This document shows, in pieces, positions 1 through 8,114 of a DNA stretch of 14,414 nucleotides (positions within the stretch are counted from its first letter, which is position 1; each line of letters starts with the position of its first letter). The position numbers and the translations under genes were made by a program. The notes beneath the pieces are model-generated. The model searched no databases. It was not told the origin of the DNA and was given only the letters and a program-made list of their open reading frames with translations. This DNA is from an uncultured Bacilli bacterium (GTDB lineage Bacteria > Bacillota_I > Bacilli_A > RF39 > UBA660), in assembly GCA_944359595.1 (NCBI GenBank), contig CALVSV010000136.1:1-14414 (forward strand), given 5' to 3'.

Positions 1-1
1 A

Positions 2-112
2 TTTATGGAAGCTATTATACAATATATAGTTCCAATAAAGCCTGGAAGAAAAAATGAAAGAAATGCTAATTCTAAAAATAGATATCATATAAATCAAAGA
101 AAAACATTTTAA
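2..112 (+). CDS. C-terminal end of an unrecognised protein (partial)
   Basis: An open frame enters from the left edge and stops at TAA 110-112, giving about 36 residues. The tail is basic and polar, rich in Lys, Arg and Asn (for example KPGRKNERNANSKNRYH), which would suit a nucleic-acid-binding or ribosome-associated protein. That is only an impression from composition. The frame has an ATG at position 5, but no ribosome binding site can be checked, so the true start is probably outside the window. An alternative is a chance open frame in AT-rich DNA. I do not recognise the family. Confidence 0.35.
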   Translation, partial: FMEAIIQYIVPIKPGRKNERNANSKNRYHINQRKTF

Positions 113-200
113 TAAAGCTTAAAAAATAATATTAAAAACTTGTTTTCATAGTGTCATAATTTAAAAGTAAAAATAAAATTTTGATATAAATAAACAAAAA

Positions 201-219
201 GAATGACATTATGTCATCC
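201..219 (-). terminator. Palindrome with a T-run on the minus strand; possible terminator or operator
   Basis: ATGACAT (203-209) and ATGTCAT (211-217) form a perfect palindrome around one base, and a G-T pair plus a G-C pair extend the arms to 201-219. On the minus strand it is followed by TTTTTG, so it could terminate leftward transcription. The near-absent central spacer would also suit a dimeric regulator. The rest of 113-386 is AT-rich DNA in which I see no gene. Confidence 0.35.
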
Positions 220-386
220 TTAAGTTAATAACATTGGTATAAAACTCTTTTAGACTTTACAAAAAAGTGTGAAATATATAGAATATATAAACAAAAACAA
301 ATTCTTGTTTCACACAAATACTATTATACATAAATTCCAAAAAAAGCAAAACTTTTGTTCTAGTTAATAGAAGAAGGGTTTTGTTT

Positions 387-965
387 ATGTCAGAAGATTT
401 ACAAAAAATAATTATTATCGTAATCACTATTTTTTTAAAGCAACATAATTTATTATTGGTGATACAAATGAAATTAAATAAAAATGATAGTTGTAAAAAT
501 ATATATTATTTATTAAAGTCAAATCCTATACCCGGTCCAACAGGACCAACTGGACCGAGTTCAATATTTGACAATAATTATGCGTTATTTACTAATCAAT
601 CTCCAGATATTACATCAAGTAATACAATACCATTATTAGTACAATTTAATGGGGGTACACCTTTAATTACTTCAAATAGTGATACTATAACATTGCCAGC
701 TCCTGGTACATATTATATTTCTTTTAATTTAAGTGGTAGAATTGGTACAAATCAAAGCGGGACTATAATTCCAATAATTAACGGTATACCGCAAGATAGA
801 TATGCTATTACAAATAATACTAATTCAACAAATAGTGATATTACAATAGGTGACGGAATATTAGTACAAGCACCTACAAATACTAGTATACAATTTTTTT
901 ATACGGGTAGTAACATGTCAAGAGCGAACTTTTTTGCATCAGTATTTAAAATATCAAATAATTAA
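387..965 (+). CDS. Short collagen-like protein with BclA-type C-terminal domain
   Basis: The protein has 192 residues if started at ATG 387, which has an AGAAGGG-type site upstream. Residues about 50-57 are a very short collagen-like stretch (GPTGPTGP). The remaining roughly 130 residues are rich in Thr, Asn, Ser and Ile with a beta-strand pattern (LPAPGTYYISFNLSG, then a closing FFASVFKI). This resembles the trimeric jelly-roll C-terminal domain of Bacillus exosporium glycoprotein BclA and related collagen-like surface proteins, so a surface or spore-coat role is inferred. The N-terminus is doubtful: residues 8-27 are a hydrophobic Ile/Val/Leu stretch that is not a clean signal peptide. ATG 468, preceded by GGTGAT, could be the real start and would remove that stretch; TTG 381 is also possible. 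It faces the rubrerythrin gene across a shared terminator. Confidence 0.7.
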   Translation: MSEDLQKIIIIVITIFLKQHNLLLVIQMKLNKNDSCKNIYYLLKSNPIPGPTGPTGPSSIFDNNYALFTNQSPDITSSNTIPLLVQFNGGTPLITSNSDTITLPAPGTYYISFNLSGRIGTNQSGTIIPIINGIPQDRYAITNNTNSTNSDITIGDGILVQAPTNTSIQFFYTGSNMSRANFFASVFKISNN

Positions 966-992
966 AACAAGACATAAATTTTGTCTTGTTTT
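964..992. terminator. Bidirectional terminator between the collagen-like and rubrerythrin genes
   Basis: An 11-bp perfect stem, AAAACAAGACA (964-974) with TGTCTTGTTTT (982-992), encloses a 7-base loop. A-rich and T-rich flanks make it read as a Rho-independent terminator on both strands. It begins inside the stop codon of the collagen-like gene and ends five bases before the stop codon of the rubrerythrin gene. Confidence 0.85.
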
Positions 993-996
993 TATA

Positions 997-1551
997 TTAA
1001 TAATTTTCAGCTTTTCTTTCAAAATATGACTTTGGATGAGCGCATACTGGACAAATTTCTGGAGCTTTTTCTCCAATATAAATATGACCACAATTTCTAC
1101 ATACCCATATTTGTTCTTTGCTATCTTTAAATACGGTGTTATTTTTTACTTTTTCTGATAAAGCCACATAACGTTCTTCATGTGATTTTTCTATTTTTGC
1201 TACTTCTTCAAATAAGTATGCTATATGATTAAAACCTTCTTCTTTAGCAGTTTTAGCAAATTCTTTATACATTTCAGTCCATTCATAGTTTTCACCTTCA
1301 GCAGCCATTTTTAATGCTTCTTGAGTGTTAACTTTTAAACTATCTTTTATATCTCCTCCAAATAATAATTTTAACCACATTTTTGCATGTTCTTTTTCGT
1401 TATTAGCAGTTTCAGCAAAAATCGCACCAATTTGTTGATATCCTTCACTTTTAGCTATAGATTCAAAGTAAGTATACTTATTTCTTGCTTGACTTTCTCC
1501 AGCAAACGCTGTTAATAAATTTGTTTCTGTTTTACTACCTTTTAATTCCAT
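997..1551 (-). CDS. rbr: Rubrerythrin
   Basis: Rubrerythrins are cytoplasmic peroxidases of anaerobes that reduce hydrogen peroxide using a di-iron centre, with electrons passed through a rubredoxin-like iron site. This 184-residue protein has both parts at normal length. The N-terminal ferritin-like four-helix domain (about 1-135) carries the expected carboxylate and histidine ligands: E19, E52 and H55 (NEKEH), E90/E93, and E121 with H124 (IEKSH). The C-terminal domain has two Cys pairs, C151/C154 (CRNC) and C167/C170 (CPVC), that bind one iron. AAGGAG lies a few bases before the ATG. A good promoter lies upstream (1620-1648), with an inverted repeat at the expected start site. The gene is monocistronic and diverges from the NagZ-type gene. 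Its presence implies exposure to oxygen or peroxide in an otherwise anaerobic organism. Confidence 0.97.
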   Translation of the reverse strand: MELKGSKTETNLLTAFAGESQARNKYTYFESIAKSEGYQQIGAIFAETANNEKEHAKMWLKLLFGGDIKDSLKVNTQEALKMAAEGENYEWTEMYKEFAKTAKEEGFNHIAYLFEEVAKIEKSHEERYVALSEKVKNNTVFKDSKEQIWVCRNCGHIYIGEKAPEICPVCAHPKSYFERKAENY

Positions 1552-1594
1552 AAATTCTCCTTCTTTCTATAAAATTTTGTAAATTTCTAATAAT

Positions 1595-1612
1595 GTAATT
1601 AAATATAATTAC
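1595..1612 (-). promoter_or_regulatory. Operator-like inverted repeat at the rubrerythrin start site
   Basis: Two 7-base arms, GTAATTA and TAATTAC, flank a 4-base centre. Read on the minus strand, the repeat starts about 7 bases past the -10 box, so it covers the predicted transcription start. Its size and A+T-rich symmetry are similar to, but not identical with, the PerR box (TTATAATnATTATAA), and PerR controls rubrerythrin in several clostridia. Control by PerR or another peroxide sensor is an inference. Confidence 0.4.
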
Positions 1613-1619
1613 TGATTAA

Positions 1620-1648
1620 ATTATATCACAAAAATATATATTTACCAA
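1620..1648 (-). promoter_or_regulatory. Sigma-A type promoter of the rubrerythrin gene
   Basis: On the minus strand, TTGGTA (1643-1648) and a perfect TATAAT (1620-1625) are separated by 17 bases. Transcription would start near 1613, leaving a leader of about 60 bases before the rubrerythrin ATG. Confidence 0.7.
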
Positions 1649-1711
1649 TACAATTATTTATCATTTTATTATTAAAAGCTTCATATTATTTAATGTATGA
1701 GGAGGAAAATC

Positions 1712-3061
1712 ATGAAAAACATAAAAACATATATATTATTATTTATTATATTAATAATAATTATAATTGGTTTAAATATAATAAAAAATAGTATAAATAA
1801 TAAAGAACACAAATTAATTGGTTCAATAGAAAAAGTTGATAATAATATTATACAAGTTTTAACAAAAGATAACATTAAATATCAATTTAACAATAATACA
1901 AAGATAGAAATAAAAAAAAGAGATAATGTAGAAATAATTTATAAAGGGTCATTATCTAAAACAGATATAAACGATATGATTAAAATATCTATTCTTAAAA
2001 CAACGTCATCATTTTTAGATAACATAAATCAAAATGGCATTTTTAGTGCATTCTATGATTTAGCGCAAGAAAAATTAAACTCACTATCATTAAGTGAAAA
2101 AATCGGTCAATTGTTATTGGTTAGAGTTCCAGATACAGATGCTACAACAGTAATAAAAAATTATAATATTTCTGGTTTTGTTATGTTTGAAAAAGATTTT
2201 AAAGATAAAACAGGAGCTGAAATAAGAAACGAAATAAATGAATTTCAAAACAATTCTTCTATACCGCTTTTAATAGCTACTGACGAAGAAGGTGGCGAAG
2301 TAGTTAGAGTTAGTTCTAATTCTAAATTAATAGATTATCCATTTTCATCATCTCAAACACTATATAAGCAAGGCGGATTTGATTTAATTAAAGACGATAC
2401 AATTGAAAAGAGTAAATTTTTAAGTTCTTTAGGGATTAATGTTAACTTAGCGCCTGTTGCTGACGTATCTACTACCCCAACTGATTATATGTATAAAAGA
2501 TCTTTTGGACAAAATACAGAATTAACAAGTGAATATGTTGAAACAGTAATTAATGCAAGTAAAGGTGAAGATGTATCATATGTTTTAAAACATTTTCCTG
2601 GATATGGAAATAATGCAGATACACATACTGGTAATGTAATAGACTCAAGACCATATGATGATATAATTAAAAATGATATACCACCTTTTAAAGCCGGTAT
2701 TGAAGCAATGGCAGAAGCTGTTTTAGTAAGTCATAATATTGTTACAAATATCGAAGCAGATATACCTGCAACACTTTCAAAAAAAGTGCATGACTTGCTT
2801 AGAAATGAGTTACATTTTGACGGCGTAATTATAAGTGATGATATGGATATGACCGCTATAACAAATGGTAATTATCAAAATGTTTATTCAAAAGCTATAG
2901 ATGCAGGAAATGATCTACTTATAGTAACAAACTACGAAGATGCTTTTAATGATATAAAAAATGCAATTGATAATAATACATTAAGTGAAGATAAATTAAA
3001 TTTAGCTGTATTTAGAGTATTAAGTTGGAAGTACTATAAACTTTTATTTCCAGAAAAATAA
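1712..3061 (+). CDS. nagZ: Membrane-anchored family 3 glycoside hydrolase, NagZ-type beta-N-acetylhexosaminidase
   Basis: NagZ enzymes cleave N-acetylglucosamine from peptidoglycan fragments during wall recycling. I start at ATG 1712, because the in-frame ATG at 1697 forms part of the GAGGAGG ribosome binding site. The resulting 449 residues begin with a hydrophobic segment (about 5-25), probably an uncleaved signal anchor with the enzyme outside the cell. A small beta-rich region of about 80 residues follows (35-90), which I do not recognise. The family 3 barrel covers about 115-449: IATDEEGG (188-195), KHFPG (293-297), the D-x-H dyad D303/H305 that serves as acid/base in NagZ, and SDDMDM (375-380), whose first Asp (D376) is the expected nucleophile. 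It lacks the long C-terminal domain of the B. subtilis enzyme. It converges on the MBL-fold gene across a shared terminator. Confidence 0.9.
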   Translation: MKNIKTYILLFIILIIIIIGLNIIKNSINNKEHKLIGSIEKVDNNIIQVLTKDNIKYQFNNNTKIEIKKRDNVEIIYKGSLSKTDINDMIKISILKTTSSFLDNINQNGIFSAFYDLAQEKLNSLSLSEKIGQLLLVRVPDTDATTVIKNYNISGFVMFEKDFKDKTGAEIRNEINEFQNNSSIPLLIATDEEGGEVVRVSSNSKLIDYPFSSSQTLYKQGGFDLIKDDTIEKSKFLSSLGINVNLAPVADVSTTPTDYMYKRSFGQNTELTSEYVETVINASKGEDVSYVLKHFPGYGNNADTHTGNVIDSRPYDDIIKNDIPPFKAGIEAMAEAVLVSHNIVTNIEADIPATLSKKVHDLLRNELHFDGVIISDDMDMTAITNGNYQNVYSKAIDAGNDLLIVTNYEDAFNDIKNAIDNNTLSEDKLNLAVFRVLSWKYYKLLFPEK

Positions 3062-3085
3062 AGTTATCGAACTTGATAACTTTAT
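3058..3085. terminator. Bidirectional terminator spanning both convergent stop codons
   Basis: A perfect 11-bp stem, ATAAAGTTATC (3058-3068) and GATAACTTTAT (3075-3085), encloses the loop GAACTT, with T-rich sequence following on each strand. It includes the stop codons of both the NagZ-type gene (3059-3061) and the MBL-fold gene (3082-3084). Confidence 0.85.
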
Positions 3086-3717
3086 TTTATATATAATTCA
3101 CATTTATATTCATCTTTTACTAATTCTTTAAATTTAAAGCCATCACTTATATTACCAACTATACTACCATAATGCGTAGGTATTACCCTATCCGGATTAA
3201 TACATTTTGTAAGTTTATAAGCATCATGAATATCCATTGTATAAGTTCCACCAATAGGTATAAATATAATATTTGCTTTAACACTTTTATTTTCTTCTGT
3301 TATATCGGTATCACCAGCAATATAATACGATATGTTATCAATTGTTATAATATAACCAACCCAATTATTATTTTTTTGATGATAACTAGTTTTTACATTA
3401 TAACTAGGAATAGTTTTTATTGCAATATCATCTATATTGTATATGTTATTTGGTAACACAGTTATAATTTTATTTTCATCAATTATATTATCTTGAATCA
3501 CTTGGTTTACCATATTATTTGGTACTATTAATTTTGTGTTATTATTTATAATATTTTTTAAAGACATTATATCGTAGTGATCATAATGATTATGAGTAAT
3601 AAAGATTAAATCTGCATCACTCATTTTATTTAATATTTTATACGGATCAAAATATATTGTTTTATTACCAATTAACTTTATGCTACTTTGAGTATTTATT
3701 TCTATTTTATAATTCAT
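3082..3717 (-). CDS. MBL-fold metal-dependent hydrolase, UlaG/UPF0173-like
   Basis: This is a 211-residue metallo-beta-lactamase-fold protein, about the usual length for single-domain members. I start at 3717, because the ATG five codons upstream forms part of the GGAGG ribosome binding site. The metal-binding signature is complete: H42-x-H44-x-D46-H47 (THNHYDHYD), D136 in AGDTD, and H182 in PTHYGS. The GGT turn (156-158) before the last histidine resembles the UPF0173 and UlaG (L-ascorbate-6-phosphate lactonase) groups. The substrate cannot be told from sequence, since this fold covers lactonases, phosphodiesterases and thioesterases. No signal peptide is visible, so it is probably cytoplasmic. 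It is a single gene, divergent from the unrecognised gene at 3828. Confidence 0.85.
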   Translation of the reverse strand: MNYKIEINTQSSIKLIGNKTIYFDPYKILNKMSDADLIFITHNHYDHYDIMSLKNIINNNTKLIVPNNMVNQVIQDNIIDENKIITVLPNNIYNIDDIAIKTIPSYNVKTSYHQKNNNWVGYIITIDNISYYIAGDTDITEENKSVKANIIFIPIGGTYTMDIHDAYKLTKCINPDRVIPTHYGSIVGNISDGFKFKELVKDEYKCELYIK

Positions 3718-3827
3718 AATTTTAGCCTCCATCTATAAATATTTTATTATATATTATTATTAATAATCAATATTTTCCAATAATTTATTATAATAAATGA
3801 TATAATAAAATAAAGGATGTGTAAATT

Positions 3828-4829
3828 ATGGTTAGTAAATGGTTACAAAAAATATATAATTCTAATAGTATTATAGTTAAAGAAATTAGTAAAGAAGATA
3901 TAGAAACACAATTAATATTAATACCTAGATACTTACATCCCAATTTAATAGATACATACTTTTCAGATATTTTAAATGAAAAAAATATAAATCATATAAA
4001 TATTATTAGAAATAACATAGATTTAATATTAAATTATTATACAAATTTATGTATGTTTTTAATAACATATATAAAAATTACGGGTGACAAAAAAATAATA
4101 TTAGATTATTTTAACGAAATATTAGAAAAAAGTAATGATTATAACGAATTAATATTAATTAAAAACACATTATATTATTATAAAGACTTTGAATTATTTA
4201 TTAAGAATAAATATACGTTTTTATATAAATTAATTGAAAATATTGACGAAAAAAACAAGTGGATTATTTTTAAAAAATTTTGTATACCCATTATAAATAA
4301 TAATAAATATGATGAATTACAAAAAATATATGAAATATTATGTGAAAACAATTTAAATAATTATCAAATAAAATATATAGGTATGAATATAGAAAATTAT
4401 TTGTTTAAATTGGATAAATATAAAATAATATTAAGTACATATAAGGGAAAATATGAAATTTATGATCATTATAGAATTAATCCATCACTTATTAGAAAGA
4501 AAATTAATATTAATGATACTAGTAATATATACATTGAAATAAATCCACTAGAAGAAAATATTAAAGTATCTGAAAAAGATATATATGATGCATTAGATGA
4601 TTTAAATGATAGTAACATTATTGTCACTAATTCTAATTATGATAAAATATTTAAAGTTGTAAACAACGAAATACCTAATAATTTTAAAAGAAGTGTTGAT
4701 GGAATAATAGAAACTAGAAATAAAGATTATAGTTCTAGTTACAAAAATAAAAAAGTAAAATTAATAAATAAAGATTATATATATGATAAAAATTGTAAAG
4801 ATTTTGTATACATTAAAAAGTTATATTAA
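3828..4829 (+). CDS. Unrecognised 333-residue protein, extremely AT-rich
   Basis: I do not recognise this family. The frame is long, has GGATGTG upstream of its ATG and a TATAAT box at 3801-3806, and sits between well-defined genes, so it is very likely real. It is dominated by Asn, Ile, Lys, Tyr and Leu; G+C is close to 10 percent in places, the lowest in the window. There is no signal peptide or clear membrane segment. Residues about 1-210 look mostly helical (LNYYTNLCMFLITYIKITG, then repeated EIL/KKF-type amphipathic stretches), perhaps helical repeats. Residues 211-333 are more polar and mixed, with a Lys/Tyr/Asp-rich end. It could be a fast-evolving lineage-specific protein. Nothing in the sequence or neighbourhood defines a role. 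Confidence 0.75.
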   Translation: MVSKWLQKIYNSNSIIVKEISKEDIETQLILIPRYLHPNLIDTYFSDILNEKNINHINIIRNNIDLILNYYTNLCMFLITYIKITGDKKIILDYFNEILEKSNDYNELILIKNTLYYYKDFELFIKNKYTFLYKLIENIDEKNKWIIFKKFCIPIINNNKYDELQKIYEILCENNLNNYQIKYIGMNIENYLFKLDKYKIILSTYKGKYEIYDHYRINPSLIRKKININDTSNIYIEINPLEENIKVSEKDIYDALDDLNDSNIIVTNSNYDKIFKVVNNEIPNNFKRSVDGIIETRNKDYSSSYKNKKVKLINKDYIYDKNCKDFVYIKKLY

Positions 4830-4831
4830 TG

Positions 4832-4860
4832 TTGTTTTAATTCAATAAAGATGGTAAAAT
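4832..4860 (+). promoter_or_regulatory. Promoter of uvrB
   Basis: TTGTTT (4832-4837) and TAAAAT (4855-4860) are 17 bases apart, a good sigma-A spacing. Transcription would start near 4867, about 30 bases before the uvrB ATG at 4899, which has GAAGGTGAT as its ribosome binding site. I see no LexA (SOS) box in this short leader. Confidence 0.6.
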
Positions 4861-4898
4861 AAATAGGCAAACGACAAATTTAGAACGAAGGTGATATT

Positions 4899-6851
4899 AT
4901 GTTTGAACTTGTTTCAAAATATAGACCGAGTGGAGATCAACCACAAGCTATTGAAAAATTGGTAAACGGTATTAAGAATGGTGAAAAAACTCAAGTATTA
5001 TTAGGTGCGACAGGTACAGGTAAAACATTTACGATGGCAAATGTAATAAAAAGTGTAAATAAACCAACACTTATTCTTGCACACAATAAAACTTTGGCTG
5101 GACAATTGTATAGTGAAATGAAAGAACTATTTCCAAACAATAAGGTATCATATTTTGTTTCATATTATGATTATTATCAACCAGAAGCATATGTTCCATC
5201 TACTGATACATACATTGAAAAAGATTCATCTATCAATGATGAAATCGATGAATTGCGACATTATGCTACATCTACACTGATTAATGATAGAGACGTGATA
5301 GTAGTTGCATCAGTGTCATGTATATATGGTATTGGTGAGGTAGATGAATATAAAAATAAAATCATTAATATAAGTTTAAATCAAGAGATAGATAAAGATG
5401 CTATATTAAAGAAGTTAGTTGATATTTTGTATGAGAGAAGTGAATATGATTTAAAAAGGGGGACTTTTAGGTGCAAAGGTGATACTATTGAACTAATTCC
5501 AAAAAGTGAAAAATCTAAAGGAATTAAGATTGAATTGTTTGGAGATATAGTGGATAGAATCTCGATATTTGATCCCTTGACAGGTAAAATAGAAGCTAAT
5601 AAAAAAAGTATAACTATATTTCCGGCAAGTCATTTTGTCACTAATGAAAACACTTTAAAAATGGCTGTCAAAAGAATTAAAGATGAGTTAACTGAAAGAA
5701 TAAAATATTTTAAGGATAATAATAAATATTTAGAAGCTGAGAGAATCGAGCAAAGAACTAATTATGATATGGAAATGCTTTTGGAAACAGGATTTTGTCA
5801 TGGAGTAGAAAATTACTCTAGGCATTTAGCTTTAAGAGAAGAAGGGGAAACACCATGTACATTAATGGATTTTTTTCCAGACGATTTTTTATTAATAGTA
5901 GATGAATCACATGTTACTTTACCTCAAGTAAGAGGGATGTATAATGGAGATAGAGCTAGGAAACAAACTTTAGTAGATTATGGATTTAGATTACCTAGTG
6001 CACTTGATAATAGACCGTTAAAATTTGATGAATTTGAAAGTAAAATAAATCAAGTAATATATGTTTCTGCAACACCTGGCGATTATGAATTAAGTAAAAC
6101 GAACAATGAATACGTTGAACAAATAATTAGACCTACAGGTTTGTTGGATCCGACTATTGATGTTAGAAAAACTACTGGACAAATAGATGACCTTGTATCG
6201 GAAATAAAAGATAGAATCAATAAAGATGAAAGGGTACTAGTTACTACATTAACTATTAGAATGTCCGAAGAACTTACAAATTATTTAAAAGACATAGGTA
6301 TTAAAGTTGCATATTTACATAGCGAGGTTAAAACTTTACAACGTATGCGTCTAATACAAGATTTAAGAAGTGGTAAATATGATGTTATAGTTGGAATTAA
6401 TTTGTTAAGAGAAGGTTTAGATATACCTGAAGTTAGTTTAATAGCTATATTAGATGCTGACAAACAAGGATTTTTACGTAGTGAAAGAAGTTTAATACAA
6501 ATTATAGGTAGATGTGCCAGAAACGCAAATGGCCATGTTATTATGTATGCAGATTCAATGAGTAGCGCTATGGAATACGCCATAAAAGAAACAGAAAGAA
6601 GACGTAAAATACAAATTGAATATAATAAAGAACACAATATAATTCCAAAAACTATAATTAAAAAAATCAACGAAGTAATAACAAATGATGATAATAGTGG
6701 TGAAGTGCCTATGGAAAAATTAAGTAAACAAGAAAAAGAAAAAATGATAGATGAATTAGAACAAGAAATGAAAGAAGCAGCTAAAATATTGGATTTTGAA
6801 CGTGCAACAGAATTAAGAGATGCAATTTTTGAATTAAGATCTGCAGAATAA
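4899..6851 (+). CDS. uvrB: Excinuclease ABC subunit B (UvrB)
   Basis: UvrB is the damage-verifying helicase of nucleotide excision repair; it receives damaged DNA from UvrA and recruits UvrC for incision. The 650 residues match the family's length. In order: Walker A GATGTGKT (36-43), the beta-hairpin that is inserted between DNA strands ([12 protein letters not shown], 89-100), Walker B DESH (335-338), SATP (390-393), helicase motif [11 protein letters not shown] (534-542), and a C-terminal UVR domain (about 614-648, [12 protein letters not shown]) that contacts UvrC. All key motifs are intact. In many Bacillota uvrB is followed by uvrA. Here it has its own promoter and terminator, and the next gene is on the other strand, so uvrA must lie elsewhere. 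No SOS box is evident near the promoter. Confidence 0.99.
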   Translation: MFELVSKYRPSGDQPQAIEKLVNGIKNGEKTQVLLGATGTGKTFTMANVIKSVNKPTLILAHNKTLAGQLYSEMKELFPNNKVSYFVSYYDYYQPEAYVPSTDTYIEKDSSINDEIDELRHYATSTLINDRDVIVVASVSCIYGIGEVDEYKNKIINISLNQEIDKDAILKKLVDILYERSEYDLKRGTFRCKGDTIELIPKSEKSKGIKIELFGDIVDRISIFDPLTGKIEANKKSITIFPASHFVTNENTLKMAVKRIKDELTERIKYFKDNNKYLEAERIEQRTNYDMEMLLETGFCHGVENYSRHLALREEGETPCTLMDFFPDDFLLIVDESHVTLPQVRGMYNGDRARKQTLVDYGFRLPSALDNRPLKFDEFESKINQVIYVSATPGDYELSKTNNEYVEQIIRPTGLLDPTIDVRKTTGQIDDLVSEIKDRINKDERVLVTTLTIRMSEELTNYLKDIGIKVAYLHSEVKTLQRMRLIQDLRSGKYDVIVGINLLREGLDIPEVSLIAILDADKQGFLRSERSLIQIIGRCARNANGHVIMYADSMSSAMEYAIKETERRRKIQIEYNKEHNIIPKTIIKKINEVITNDDNSGEVPMEKLSKQEKEKMIDELEQEMKEAAKILDFERATELRDAIFELRSAE

Positions 6852-6875
6852 AAAGAACTTCATGTTCTTTTTATT
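6847..6875. terminator. Bidirectional terminator between uvrB and the cysteine desulfurase gene
   Basis: A perfect 12-bp stem, AATAAAAAGAAC (6847-6858) and GTTCTTTTTATT (6864-6875), has a 5-base loop. Built-in A and T runs let it act in both directions. It overlaps the stop codons of uvrB (6849-6851) and of the opposite gene (6871-6873). Confidence 0.88.
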
Positions 6876-7992
6876 TAGTTAAATTCTTAATTATATAATC
6901 AAAGGTTTTCAAAAAATAGTTTATGTCTTCAAATGTAGTTAGATGAGAGATACTAATTCTTAAACTTGACATAGCTTTTTTTCTATCTTTAGTTAATTCA
7001 TAAACTGCTTGACTTTCCTTGTTTACACTAGAGCATGCACTTTTTGTTGAAATATATATATCATATTGTTCTAACGCATGTACAACGGTTTCTGGTTTTG
7101 TATTTAAAATACTAATATTTAAAATATGTGGAATACATTTATTGTTACTATTAATAAATACATTATCATATTTTGACAGTTTTTCTTTTATAATTTCATT
7201 TAAATTTAATATATAGTTATAATTTTTATCTACGTCTTCATATGCAAGCCTCAGCGCCTTAGATAAAGCAATGATTAATGGAAGAGGCGGTGTCCCACTT
7301 CTATATTTAGTAGTACTTTTACCACCATGAATTAATGGTTCTATTACAATTTTTTTCTTCTTAATTAGACAGCCAATACCTTTAACACCATAAAATTTAT
7401 GAGCTGAAAGACTAACAAAATCAATATTACTAAAGTTGATTTTAACTTTACCTATACTTTGTGTCATATCCACATGAAAAAAACATTTATTATAATTTTT
7501 AACTATTTTTGATATTTCCTCTATTGGTTGCAATAACCCAGTTTCACTATTTACGCTACATACACTAACTAATATTGTATCGTCATATATTTTATTTTTT
7601 AAATCATCTAAATCTATTATTCCATTTTCATCTGTTTTAACTATATCGATAATAAATCCTTGCTTTTTCATAAACTCCAACACTTCTATAATTGATGAAT
7701 GTTCCAAATTAGTAGTCAAGATTCTTTTTCCACGATTTTTATATGTATAACAAACAGATTTTATTATTGTATTATTAGATTCAGTTGCGCCACTTGTATA
7801 AATAACATCATAATCATGAATATTTAAAATATTTTTAATTTGTTCGGTAGCTTCATCAATAATAGATCTAGAATAACCGCCTAATTTATGTATTGAATTA
7901 GCATTTCCAATATATATTTTAGAAGCTTCAATATAACTATTTAAAACACTATCTAAAACTGGAGTAGTTGCAGAATAATCTAAATAAACCAT
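6871..7992 (-). CDS. Cysteine desulfurase, NifS/IscS-type
   Basis: This PLP enzyme takes sulfur from cysteine and passes it as a persulfide to iron-sulfur cluster or tRNA thiolation partners. I start at 7992 (373 residues). The ATG 15 bases upstream lies at or before the transcription start predicted from the promoter at 8012-8039. Signature residues: LDYSATTP near the N-terminus, SGATESNN (67-74, PLP phosphate), H98 in EHSS stacking on the cofactor, HVDMTQ (173-178), K199 in SAHKF as the PLP Schiff-base lysine, and C320 in KSACSS as the catalytic cysteine. The gene stands alone, with no iscU, sufU, mnmA or thiI beside it, so its sulfur acceptor cannot be inferred. Bacillota usually carry several paralogues (NifS, NifZ, YrvO and others), so no specific symbol is given. 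Confidence 0.93.
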   Translation of the reverse strand: MVYLDYSATTPVLDSVLNSYIEASKIYIGNANSIHKLGGYSRSIIDEATEQIKNILNIHDYDVIYTSGATESNNTIIKSVCYTYKNRGKRILTTNLEHSSIIEVLEFMKKQGFIIDIVKTDENGIIDLDDLKNKIYDDTILVSVCSVNSETGLLQPIEEISKIVKNYNKCFFHVDMTQSIGKVKINFSNIDFVSLSAHKFYGVKGIGCLIKKKKIVIEPLIHGGKSTTKYRSGTPPLPLIIALSKALRLAYEDVDKNYNYILNLNEIIKEKLSKYDNVFINSNNKCIPHILNISILNTKPETVVHALEQYDIYISTKSACSSVNKESQAVYELTKDRKKAMSSLRISISHLTTFEDINYFLKTFDYIIKNLTK

Positions 7993-8011
7993 AATTTCAC
8001 ATCCCATATTA

Positions 8012-8039
8012 ATTTTATCAAAAATAAGAAAAAAGTCAA
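8012..8039 (-). promoter_or_regulatory. Promoter of the cysteine desulfurase gene
   Basis: On the minus strand TTGACT (8034-8039) and TAAAAT (8012-8017) are 16 bases apart. Transcription would start near 8005, a dozen or so bases before the chosen ATG (7992), so the leader is very short. This supports the downstream start codon. Confidence 0.65.
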
Positions 8040-8114
8040 AATTAGCAGCAAGGACAAAAAGGTTGCTTATATAATTTCTCTTTTATGCAATAATAAAAAT
8101 GGTGGTGCAGTATT

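Noticed and set aside
6281..6670. 129-residue open frame on the minus strand inside uvrB
   Set aside because: It lies wholly opposite the conserved helicase motifs of uvrB, lacks a ribosome binding site and has no recognisable domain. It is a shadow of a real gene, like the other antisense frames at 1690-1875, 3172-3456, 7019-7216, 10859-11074, 12204-12389 and 13898-14149.
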